DNA from: Planctomycetaceae bacterium | GTDB lineage: Bacteria > Planctomycetota > Planctomycetia > Pirellulales > Pirellulaceae | Reading direction: 5' to 3' | DNA length: 5,578 nt | Assembly: GCA_018658605.1 (NCBI GenBank) | Contig: JABHUV010000236.1 | Location: 1 to 5,578 of the forward strand | In this document: in pieces, positions 1 to 5,331 of the stretch | Layout of the letters: the number at the start of each line of letters is the position of its first letter | Position numbering within the stretch: the first letter of the stretch is position 1 | Translations under genes and position numbers: made by a program | The notes under the pieces: generated by a model | The model's input: only the letters and a program-made list of their open reading frames with translations | The model's database searches: none | What the model was told of the DNA's origin: nothing

Positions 1-234
1 GATCCGCCAGTAAAAGACAATACCTGGTATGAAACTCGCGTCGTCGTACAAGGTAAGCAGATTCAGATTTGGCTAGATGGAAAACTACAGGTAGACTACA
101 CCGAGCCGACTGGAAAACTTCCCAATGAGAAACAACCTGGTCGTAAATTGAGCGAGGGAACTTTTTGTCTACAAGCACATGACCCCAAAAGCGTCGTTTA
201 CTTCAAAAACCTCCGAGTAAAACGACTCGAATAA
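1..234 (+). CDS. DUF1080 / 3-keto-disaccharide hydrolase-like protein, C-terminal part (5'-truncated)
   Basis: Only the last 77 codons are present; the frame is open from base 1 and stops at TAA 232-234. The visible segment has the hallmarks of the end of the DUF1080 (PF06439) LamG-like beta-sandwich. These are a strand pair with W-Y-E-T-R-V-V-V-Q-G (residues 9-18), then I-Q-I-W-L-D-G (21-27), V-D-Y-T (31-34), and the terminal pattern G-T-F-C-L-Q-A-H-D-P (about 54-63) followed by V-V-Y-F-K-N-L-R-V (about 66-74). In planctomycetes this family is very abundant, usually exported, and some members act on 3-keto-glycosides. The catalytic part and any signal peptide lie upstream of the window, so activity cannot be judged. 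The stop is 19 bases before the next gene, which suggests cotranscription. The family call is fairly secure; the enzymatic role is inferred from the family name. Confidence 0.82.
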   Translation, partial: DPPVKDNTWYETRVVVQGKQIQIWLDGKLQVDYTEPTGKLPNEKQPGRKLSEGTFCLQAHDPKSVVYFKNLRVKRLE

Positions 235-241
235 CTCTCGC

Positions 242-246
242 AGGAA
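242..246 (+). promoter_or_regulatory. Ribosome binding site supporting the GTG start at 254
   Basis: AGGAA lies 7 bases upstream of GTG 254-256, an ideal Shine-Dalgarno spacing. The nearby ATG at 246-248 is in another frame and overlaps this motif. The GTG is therefore the best start for the dehydrogenase, and the site lies in the 19-base gap after the previous stop. Confidence 0.6.
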
Positions 247-253
247 TGCTGCT

Positions 254-1297
254 GTGCAAACGTATGATCGCCAGAAGTCGTACCGCTGGAATTATGAAAA
301 TGTCCCAGCGCCTGTTCGCCTGTCCATACCCACCGTTTTATCCGAATCTTCCAATACCGAAAAGTTTTCATTTTGCGGGTTACCGGTCAATTCGCCATTA
401 GGTGTTCCGGCAGGACCATTACTTAATGGGAAATGGTGCTTATATTACGCCAGTCTTGGTTTTGATGTCGTTACGTATAAAACTGTGCGTAGTGGGTTCC
501 GCGAGTGTTATCCGCTGCCAAATTTAGTTCCCGTCGATACCGCATCGTTATTTGGCGGCGAACAATCTGTGTCACAAGCGACGACGATGGATGGAAGCTG
601 GGCTGTCTCCTACGGAATGCCCTCTCAGGATCCTAACGCCTGGCAAGCCGACATTGCGGAGACTCGGCAACAACTACCTAGTGATAAAGTGCTTTCCGTT
701 TCCATCGTTGGAACCGTCGAACCTGACTGGACGCTCGAACAGCTAGCGGAAGATTACGCGCTGTGTGCTCGACTAGCCGTTGAAAGCGGAGCTGACTGCA
801 TTGAAGCTAATTTCTCGTGTCCTAATGTTTCTACCTGCGATGGACAATTATTTCAAAATCCGGCCGATTGCGCCACCGTGGTTAAAATTATCCGTGAGGC
901 AATTGGCCACACACCACTGATCGGAAAAATCGGGCGTTTAAATAATGACGCCGAATCCTTGGAACTAGTCCAACATCTAAACGGATTTGTAGATGCCCTC
1001 GCGATGACCAATAGCATCGCTACTCAAGTTCTGGACCAGAATGGCAAGTTGATGTTCGACGGGCAGCGACGAGGTATCTGTGGTAAAGCGACGCTAGAAG
1101 CTTCCATCGCTCAAACCAAGTCATTAAATAATATGATCGCCAAACATGATTTGGATATCAAACTCATTGGGGTCGGCGGAGTGAGTCGGGTAGAGGATGT
1201 GCGAAATTACTTGGCGGCCGGTGCTCAAGCGGTACACATTGCAACTGCAGCCATGGTTAATCCACTCGTCGCAATCGAAATAAAAAAAGCGTGGTGA
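254..1297 (+). CDS. Dihydroorotate dehydrogenase-family FMN flavoprotein (PyrD-like)
   Basis: This is a 347-residue cytosolic TIM-barrel flavoprotein related to dihydroorotate dehydrogenases, which oxidise dihydroorotate to orotate in pyrimidine synthesis. No signal peptide or membrane segment is seen. Visible elements, in order: N-S-P-L-G-V-P-A-G (46-54); T-Y-K-T-V-R (74-79) with the flavin/substrate Lys K76; the active-site loop N-F-S-C-P-N (186-191) with C189 as the class 1-type catalytic base; K225 in I-G-K-I-G; T-N-S (252-254) with N253; and the FMN phosphate site G-V-G-G-V (306-310) plus A-T (330-331). The Cys base points to class 1 rather than class 2 (Ser). The loop usually reading N-S-M-G-L-P-N is here V-S-Y-G-M-P-S (118-124), so the orotate-contacting Asn appears replaced by V118; the substrate may differ. 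The N-terminus is longer than in typical class 1 enzymes, and the C-terminus ends abruptly after an A7 tract. The start is GTG with a good ribosome site. The family call is strong; a true PyrD role is uncertain. Confidence 0.85.
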   Translation: MQTYDRQKSYRWNYENVPAPVRLSIPTVLSESSNTEKFSFCGLPVNSPLGVPAGPLLNGKWCLYYASLGFDVVTYKTVRSGFRECYPLPNLVPVDTASLFGGEQSVSQATTMDGSWAVSYGMPSQDPNAWQADIAETRQQLPSDKVLSVSIVGTVEPDWTLEQLAEDYALCARLAVESGADCIEANFSCPNVSTCDGQLFQNPADCATVVKIIREAIGHTPLIGKIGRLNNDAESLELVQHLNGFVDALAMTNSIATQVLDQNGKLMFDGQRRGICGKATLEASIAQTKSLNNMIAKHDLDIKLIGVGGVSRVEDVRNYLAAGAQAVHIATAAMVNPLVAIEIKKAW

Positions 1298-1308
1298 AAT
1301 TGCACGCT
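1282..1308 (-). terminator. Candidate intrinsic terminator on the minus strand
   Basis: Read on the minus strand, AGCGTG (1308-1303) and CACGCT (1293-1288) form a 6-bp perfect stem with a 9-base loop. The stem runs directly into a T-tract (complement of A7 at 1282-1288). This is the layout of a Rho-independent terminator for transcription coming from the right. On the + strand the same hairpin is not followed by T residues, so it is unlikely to end the dehydrogenase transcript. It overlaps the last codons and stop of that gene. No convincing minus-strand gene lies to its right, so it may be incidental or may stop antisense RNA. Confidence 0.35.
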
Positions 1309-1331
1309 CTACGCATAAAAAAACAGGGCGG

Positions 1332-1429
1332 GATAATCGAGTCTTTGAAAAAATGAACCACGTGTCTCCCAAAGACAAACGGCAGAAGCTACATACCGCG
1401 TGTGATACAATCTCTAAAACTCGATAATC
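1332..1429. repeat. Imperfect 11-bp inverted repeat enclosing a second 7-bp inverted repeat
   Basis: GATAATCGAGT (1332-1342) and ACTCGATAATC (1419-1429) are reverse complements except for the central base (10 of 11 pairs), separated by 76 bases. Inside and overlapping by two bases, GTCTTTG (1341-1347) and CAAAGAC (1370-1376) are exact reverse complements. The left arms are contiguous while the right arms are split by about 44 bases, as in a branched RNA fold. A decayed element or chance is equally possible. Confidence 0.35.
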
Positions 1430-1636
1430 TCGACCTGGGTTTATCACGGTCAATTTGAGCAAAAACACGCCAAACTAACCAGCGGCAAAGACAACGCATA
1501 TTACTTACATTTCCCTTGCACCCTATGTATCGCATTTTGCCCTGTCTCCTGTTCCCTCTATTTATTAACTTACCGTAATTGTTTGCCAATCTTGCGCAGT
1601 TTTATATCAAGTCTAACGGTTATATCTGTTATGTCA

Positions 1637-1664
1637 GTTAGGTGACAACGTCATGTCAACTGGC
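1637..1664. repeat. Stem-loop / dyad with TGACA...TGTCA core
   Basis: The core arms TGACA (1643-1647) and TGTCA (1654-1658) are exact reverse complements around a 6-base loop. After one mismatch the stem continues with GTTAG (1637-1641) against CTGGC (1660-1664), which needs two G-T pairs. It lies about 45 bases upstream of the -35 element of the promoter at 1709-1737, where an activator site could sit. No specific regulator can be named. Confidence 0.3.
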
Positions 1665-1708
1665 CTCTGCAAGGAATCCTGTCGCTGGCATTTTCTCCTT
1701 CTTTAGGT

Positions 1709-1737
1709 GTGAAAGTATAGATTTAACCGTGTATAAT
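1709..1737 (+). promoter_or_regulatory. Candidate sigma70-type promoter for the TPR gene
   Basis: A perfect consensus -10 hexamer TATAAT (1732-1737) is preceded at exactly 17 bases by GTGAAA (1709-1714), which matches four of six positions of TTGACA. The surroundings are AT-rich. A start near 1744 would give a 5' leader of about 148 bases before the ATG at 1892. This is the best promoter in the window by consensus. Confidence 0.5.
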
Positions 1738-1739
1738 TC

Positions 1740-1759
1740 GTTTAATAGTACGATTAAAT
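1740..1759. repeat. Inverted repeat at the predicted transcription start
   Basis: TTTAAT (1741-1746) and ATTAAA (1753-1758) are exact reverse complements around six bases, with a flanking G-T pair. The dyad covers the expected start site of the promoter at 1709-1737, a usual position for a repressor operator. Its AT-richness makes a chance match fairly likely. Confidence 0.25.
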
Positions 1760-1829
1760 AGTATTGAACTAACCTTCCTTTAATTATAGAACTGACGTGT
1801 CAAGACTATCTTTATGATTCTCTAACAAT

Positions 1830-1855
1830 CGTTAACTCGCGTAGGACTGTTAACG
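1830..1855. repeat. CGTTAAC/GTTAACG inverted repeat in the TPR gene leader
   Basis: CGTTAAC (1830-1836) and GTTAACG (1849-1855) are exact 7-bp reverse complements separated by 12 bases. Each contains the self-complementary hexamer GTTAAC. The two half-sites are centred about two helical turns apart, which would suit a dimeric DNA-binding protein. The arms could also form a leader RNA hairpin upstream of the ribosome site. The function is unassigned. Confidence 0.3.
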
Positions 1856-1872
1856 CCGACCACGTCCCATGA

Positions 1873-1883
1873 CCCCAAAGGGG
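1873..1883 (+). promoter_or_regulatory. Ribosome binding site of the TPR gene, inside a small CCCC-AAA-GGGG hairpin
   Basis: AAAGGGGAA (1877-1885) is a Shine-Dalgarno-like purine stretch, with its G run 8 bases before ATG 1892. The G4 run is directly preceded by C4 (1873-1876) with an A3 loop between them, so the RNA could fold back and mask the site. The stem is only four G-C pairs, so the effect may be weak. Confidence 0.45.
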
Positions 1884-1891
1884 AACCTGTT

Positions 1892-2785
1892 ATGTTTAGG
1901 GCCTATTGCACTTCGTCTATCTTAGCCATTTTTATATTTGCATTGTTGATTCCTCGCGCTGTTGCTCAAGACACTCAACACCAAGCCTTATATGGCCAAG
2001 GTGTCCACGCCTATTACCGCGGCGACTACGAATCTTCCGTCCGTTATTTGACAGCAACCATCAGCAAAAATACGGATGATCCCCGTTCGTATTACTTCCG
2101 TGGACTAGCCAACGCTAAGCTCGGAAACGACGAAGCTAGTTTGGCAGACCTGAAAAAAGGTGCTGCTATAGAGGCCCTAGATGACCGCGGCATTTATCAA
2201 ATATCTACGGCGTTGCAACGTATCCAAGGGCAAACACGACGACAAATTGAAACATTACGTAAACAAGCACGTCTAGATTTAGCAGCGGAAGAAAAAAAGC
2301 GTTTACAAGCTCGTTATGAAAAACAACAAAGAGATGAAGTAGCGGTTTTACGCAAGCCAGTTCAAACGGCGCCAAGCAGTCCCGCTGACGGTGAACCTAC
2401 GATTAGCCAAAGCAATCCATTTACCTCCAGCAACATCATTGGCATTAAGAGCAATCCCGAAAATGTAACGTCATCGAAATCAAATCCAATCCCAGACATT
2501 AACGATAAAGACCCGCTAGCCAACGTTCAAGATAACGACCCAGCACCAGCTAATCCCACCCCGGGCGACAATAATCCAACTGCGGCTACACCTCAAGCCG
2601 GTGGTGGCGGTGGAACTCTTGGCTCGATATTTCGCTCGCTCAATCCGTTCGGCGGAAACAGTGGTAACGCAGAACCCAACGCGGAAAGCACTTTAGACAA
2701 ACTAAAAAAGCTCATCCCCGGACTCGATCCTGCAGCACCTAAAGCGGATGATAGTAAAGCGCCTGGTGACAATCCCATCAAATAG
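1892..2785 (+). CDS. Exported TPR-repeat protein with coiled coil and low-complexity tail
   Basis: This is a 297-residue protein of unknown function. A signal peptide is clear: hydrophobic core at about 9-20 and a likely signal peptidase I site at A23-V24-A25 before Q26, so it should act in the periplasm or at the surface. Two tetratricopeptide-like repeats follow, at about 31-60 (A-L-Y-G-Q-G-V-H-A-Y-Y-R-G-D-Y) and 66-93 (Y-Y-F-R-G-L-A-N-A-K-L-G); both have the expected small/aromatic pattern. Residues 112-153 are Arg/Lys/Glu/Gln-rich and probably a charged helix or coiled coil. From about 157 the chain is low-complexity and rich in Pro, Asn, Ser, Asp and Gly, with recurring S-N-P (174, 187, 197), a Gly5 run (237-241) and N-P-F-G-G (251-255). 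TPRs usually bind partner proteins; the tail looks disordered. Start choice rests on the ribosome site and signal peptide. The gene has its own promoter region and is followed by a 171-base gap. Confidence 0.8.
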   Translation: MFRAYCTSSILAIFIFALLIPRAVAQDTQHQALYGQGVHAYYRGDYESSVRYLTATISKNTDDPRSYYFRGLANAKLGNDEASLADLKKGAAIEALDDRGIYQISTALQRIQGQTRRQIETLRKQARLDLAAEEKKRLQARYEKQQRDEVAVLRKPVQTAPSSPADGEPTISQSNPFTSSNIIGIKSNPENVTSSKSNPIPDINDKDPLANVQDNDPAPANPTPGDNNPTAATPQAGGGGGTLGSIFRSLNPFGGNSGNAEPNAESTLDKLKKLIPGLDPAAPKADDSKAPGDNPIK

Positions 2786-2813
2786 ACGCGTCCGATTCCC
2801 ATTCGCGCCTTTG

Positions 2814-2864
2814 GTATGCACATTTGTGCGCCAGCATACGGTGTATCTATGCACTAAGATACGT
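2814..2864. repeat. Clustered short inverted repeats after the TPR gene
   Basis: Three short dyads lie 30-80 bases after the stop. GTATGC (2814-2819) pairs with GCATAC (2834-2839). A competing GCAC (2818-2821) pairs with GTGC (2826-2829). GTGTATCT (2841-2848) pairs with AGATACGT (2857-2864), six Watson-Crick plus two G-T pairs. None is followed by a T-tract, so they are not standard intrinsic terminators, but they could stabilise or process the 3' end of the message. Confidence 0.3.
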
Positions 2865-2889
2865 AGCGAACCTGAGACAACATCATTGT

Positions 2890-2925
2890 AATAAGTTAAT
2901 ATAAACTCATTGATATTAACTTATT
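2890..2925. repeat. Perfect 13-bp AT-rich inverted repeat upstream of the PPC-type gene
   Basis: AATAAGTTAATAT (2890-2902) and ATATTAACTTATT (2913-2925) are exact reverse complements with a 10-base spacer, ending 31 bases before ATG 2957. No T-tract follows the right arm. A weak promoter-like pair, GAGACA (2874-2879) and TAATAT (2897-2902) at 17-base spacing, would put its -10 inside the left arm. An operator is thus a natural reading; an AU-rich leader hairpin or the terminator of the TPR message are alternatives. The dyad is seen directly; its function is inferred. Confidence 0.6.
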
Positions 2926-2956
2926 CTGAACTTGTTGCCCTGATAGGTGCCATCTA

Positions 2957-5275
2957 ATGAGCTGCTCTTTTTTCACCGCCAGTGTTACCATATTGCTTTT
3001 TGTGCTTCCTTCATGGTTAGTCGCTGAACCAAGCTTGAACTCAGTGAACCTGCCTGGCGCCCAAAGTGGAACGACTGCTCAGATTACATTCACTGGAACC
3101 GATTTAGGCTCCAATCCAACTTTGGTTGCCTCTTTTGCCATTTCCTCACAACAAGCACTTGCCGGCTCAAATAACAAACAAGCGATTATCGAATTCACCA
3201 CCGCTAACGAATCTCCCGGCATCCATTGGGTACGCATCGTTAGTGATAAAGGAATCACCAATCCTATCGCCTTTGCCCTTGATGACCTTTCACAAACCGC
3301 ATTTAGTACTTCTATCAAATCCACACCCGCCGCCGTTTACGGAAATCTAGCTGGTGGCGCCATTCTGAAGACGTCATTCAGCGGCAAACAGGGAACGGCG
3401 CTAGTCATCGACATCGAAGGACGTCGCCTCGGTTCCGACATCCGGCCTGTGCTTCGTTTACATAACAGCCAAGGAGTTCAAGTCGCGTGGTCGCCACCCC
3501 AGCCTACACTGAGCGGCGATGCACGGATCCAAACAACCTTGCCCGCCGACGACACCTACACCATTGAACTGCATGACATCCTTTTTAAGGGTCCGGCTAA
3601 AGGGACGTTTCGCTTAAAAATTGGTGAGCTACAGTTTGCCGACATGGCCTTTCCCATAGGTACGCCCGCCGAAACCGATGCGAACTTACAGTTTATCTGT
3701 GGCAATCTTACAGTCACTGCAGCCAATACCAACCAATCCATCGGTACGCATCCGCTAAAACTTCCAGCTTCTCCCAACGTAACTGGCACTCGACCTTACG
3801 TGTTATTTAGTGACCATCCAGAATTTATGGAAAACGATGATGCCAAACAAGCCAATGAAGTCGGGTCTGTTCCAGTCGGCATTAATGGCCGTCTGAGTGC
3901 CAAGGGTGAACAAGACAAATTCATCGTCTCGACTACACCTGGAACTAAATTACGGATTAATGTTCTTGCACGACAAGCCGGATCGCCACTCGATGCCGTG
4001 TTAACCGTCCAAGATGCCCAAGGCAAACAACTCGGCCGCAACGACGACCGCCCAGGCAATTCCGACCCTGGTCTCGACATCACCATCCCTAAAGACAACA
4101 AATCAATCACTGTGATTTTAAGCGATCTACAAAACCGCGGTGGCAAGGATTATGTCTACCATATTGACATCCAAAACCTAAGTGCCCCACGTTTTTCAAT
4201 TTCAACTACTACCAATCGAATTCAAGTACCTGGCGGGTCAACCCAAACCTTGTTCGTAAATATTACACGGCAAGGATATAACGGCCCCATCAACTTGAGT
4301 CTGCCAAATCTGCCCGACTGCATCTCACTGTCAGGCACCCATATCCCTGCGGGCTCAACGCGGGCACTACTCTCGATCTCTGCCACACCTGGTGAGGTAT
4401 TACCTGTGATCACCCATCTCCTAGCCACAGGTACCGGCGACCACTCAAACGTTCAAACCATCGCCTCCGTTGGCGACGATAGCAATCACTACCGCGTACA
4501 ACCTTATTTAAAATCGAAGCTAGCACTCGCTCGTGTTCCAACCAGTCTCATTACAGCGGCCTTATTACACCCCACCAGTGAACTACAAGTGACTCAAGGA
4601 AAGTTTTTACCACTAGAGGTCAACCTTGGGCGAGCAGACAACACTAGCGGCAACATCCGATTGCGACTCATCTCCACACAAGTACAACCACGCAAGAAAA
4701 TCAAAAAGGGTGGTAAAGACGTTGAGGTTGACGACTTAGATCGCACCTTACGACTCGTCGAGGAGCCGCTTGTTGGGGCAGATAAGAATGACCATACGGT
4801 CAACGTCTGGGTGCCACACGATCTAGGAACAACCCCCTGGAACGTTGCGATCATCGCGGAACTGCTTTCGGAAGATAATAAAAACGTTTTAGCAACAACA
4901 ACAACATCACAACTAATCATCACGCCACGGCAAGCCCTTGCTCTCAAGCTAACATCCACAGCAAATATTGAAGCGGTTGCTGGTGAAGGCGATTCTGGGT
5001 CTGTCAGCGGAACGATCACTCGTGCAGCTATGTTTGACAAGGCCGTGACCATCACCTTACGTGGATTACCCAAGGGCTATACCGCTCCGAGTCTTGAAAT
5101 CGCTGCGGATATAAACGAATTCACATTACCCATTCAATTTTCCAAAGAGGCAAAGCCCGGCGACCTCAAGAACATCAAGCTCGTAGCAACCGCTGCATCC
5201 GACCTCAAAGCGGAAGTACAAGTTGTCAGCAATTCAGAAACGATTCAAATCAAGGTTGTTCCACAAGCGGAGTGA
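2957..5275 (+). CDS. Large exported multi-domain protein with IPT/TIG-like, PPC-like and Ig-like segments
   Basis: This 772-residue protein has no known function. A signal peptide is visible (hydrophobic 5-22, likely cleavage after L21-V22-A23). Domains judged by pattern are as follows. Residues 25-110 are an IPT/TIG-like sandwich (G-A-Q-S-G-T-T-A-Q-I-T-F-T-G-T-D-L-G). Residues 125-225 are a first PPC-like sandwich ending D-D-T-Y-T-I-E-L-H-D. Residues 285-405 are a clearer PPC domain (N-D-D at 293-295, G-R-L at 311-313, D-K-F at 320-322, L-D-A-V-L-T, N-D-D-R-P-G at 362-367). Two Ig-like copies sit at 410-505 and 660-768, each with a strand leading to L-P (N-L-S-L-P-N-L-P; T-L-R-G-L-P-K-G-Y). 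The stretch 578-590 is Lys-rich. No catalytic residues or membrane anchor were recognised. PPC domains are common in secreted proteins, often next to peptidases, but no peptidase is present here. A weak ribosome site AGGTG (2945-2949) precedes the ATG by 7 bases. The sulfatase follows after 56 bases, so a shared extracellular role is plausible. Confidence 0.8.
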   Translation: MSCSFFTASVTILLFVLPSWLVAEPSLNSVNLPGAQSGTTAQITFTGTDLGSNPTLVASFAISSQQALAGSNNKQAIIEFTTANESPGIHWVRIVSDKGITNPIAFALDDLSQTAFSTSIKSTPAAVYGNLAGGAILKTSFSGKQGTALVIDIEGRRLGSDIRPVLRLHNSQGVQVAWSPPQPTLSGDARIQTTLPADDTYTIELHDILFKGPAKGTFRLKIGELQFADMAFPIGTPAETDANLQFICGNLTVTAANTNQSIGTHPLKLPASPNVTGTRPYVLFSDHPEFMENDDAKQANEVGSVPVGINGRLSAKGEQDKFIVSTTPGTKLRINVLARQAGSPLDAVLTVQDAQGKQLGRNDDRPGNSDPGLDITIPKDNKSITVILSDLQNRGGKDYVYHIDIQNLSAPRFSISTTTNRIQVPGGSTQTLFVNITRQGYNGPINLSLPNLPDCISLSGTHIPAGSTRALLSISATPGEVLPVITHLLATGTGDHSNVQTIASVGDDSNHYRVQPYLKSKLALARVPTSLITAALLHPTSELQVTQGKFLPLEVNLGRADNTSGNIRLRLISTQVQPRKKIKKGGKDVEVDDLDRTLRLVEEPLVGADKNDHTVNVWVPHDLGTTPWNVAIIAELLSEDNKNVLATTTTSQLIITPRQALALKLTSTANIEAVAGEGDSGSVSGTITRAAMFDKAVTITLRGLPKGYTAPSLEIAADINEFTLPIQFSKEAKPGDLKNIKLVATAASDLKAEVQVVSNSETIQIKVVPQAE

Positions 5276-5282
5276 TCCTAGT

Positions 5283-5310
5283 TTGACCCCTCTTTACATA
5301 TTTGTTTAAT
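5283..5310 (+). promoter_or_regulatory. Candidate promoter between the PPC-type gene and the sulfatase
   Basis: TTGACC (5283-5288) and TTTAAT (5305-5310) each match five of six consensus positions, at a 16-base spacing. Transcription would start near 5317, giving a leader of only about 15 bases that still holds the AGGG ribosome site (5318-5321). The sulfatase could therefore be expressed separately, though the 56-base gap also allows readthrough. Confidence 0.35.
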
Positions 5311-5331
5311 TTCCATTAGGGCCACACCAAT

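Larger units (their letters stand above)
1298..1891. other. Intergenic region of about 594 bases without a convincing gene
   Basis: No frame on either strand in this stretch looks like a real gene. The open frames present lack ribosome sites and resemble no protein family I recognise, and no tRNA-like T-arm or cloverleaf was found. The stretch does hold structure: a near-perfect inverted repeat (1332-1429), a stem-loop rich in TGAC/GTCA half-sites (1637-1664), a promoter (1709-1737), two dyads (1740-1759 and 1830-1855) and a small hairpin at the ribosome site (1873-1883). The left half could be the remains of a lost gene or hold a small RNA. The right half is best read as the control region of the TPR gene. 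Confidence 0.6.

Noticed and set aside
1298..1330. Intrinsic terminator for the dehydrogenase on the + strand
   Set aside because: The AGCGTG/CACGCT hairpin is followed by CTACGCAT and an A-run, not a T-run, on this strand.
1359..1364. CACGTG palindrome
   Set aside because: A single six-base palindrome is expected by chance in a window of this size and has no promoter context here.
1353..1427. 24-codon + strand open frame starting ATG, part of a stop-free stretch from 1284
   Set aside because: It has no ribosome site, is very short and Lys/Arg-rich. A +1 extension of the dehydrogenase into this frame is possible but looks less protein-like than the -1 frame.
1124..1468. 114-codon minus-strand open frame over the dehydrogenase 3' end
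   Set aside because: It lies largely antisense to a well-supported gene, runs through the minus-strand terminator-like hairpin, and its protein resembles no family I know.
1389..1589. 66-codon minus-strand open frame in the gene-free stretch
   Set aside because: It needs a TTG start without a ribosome site, and its composition looks like random translation.
1298..1891. tRNA, CRISPR array, insertion sequence or attachment site
   Set aside because: I searched both strands by eye and found no T-arm consensus, no regularly spaced repeats, no transposase fragment and no target-site duplication.
4594..5073. 159-codon minus-strand open frame inside the PPC-type gene
   Set aside because: It is a shadow of the large + strand gene. 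Its Ser/Arg/Val-rich protein has no recognisable motif.
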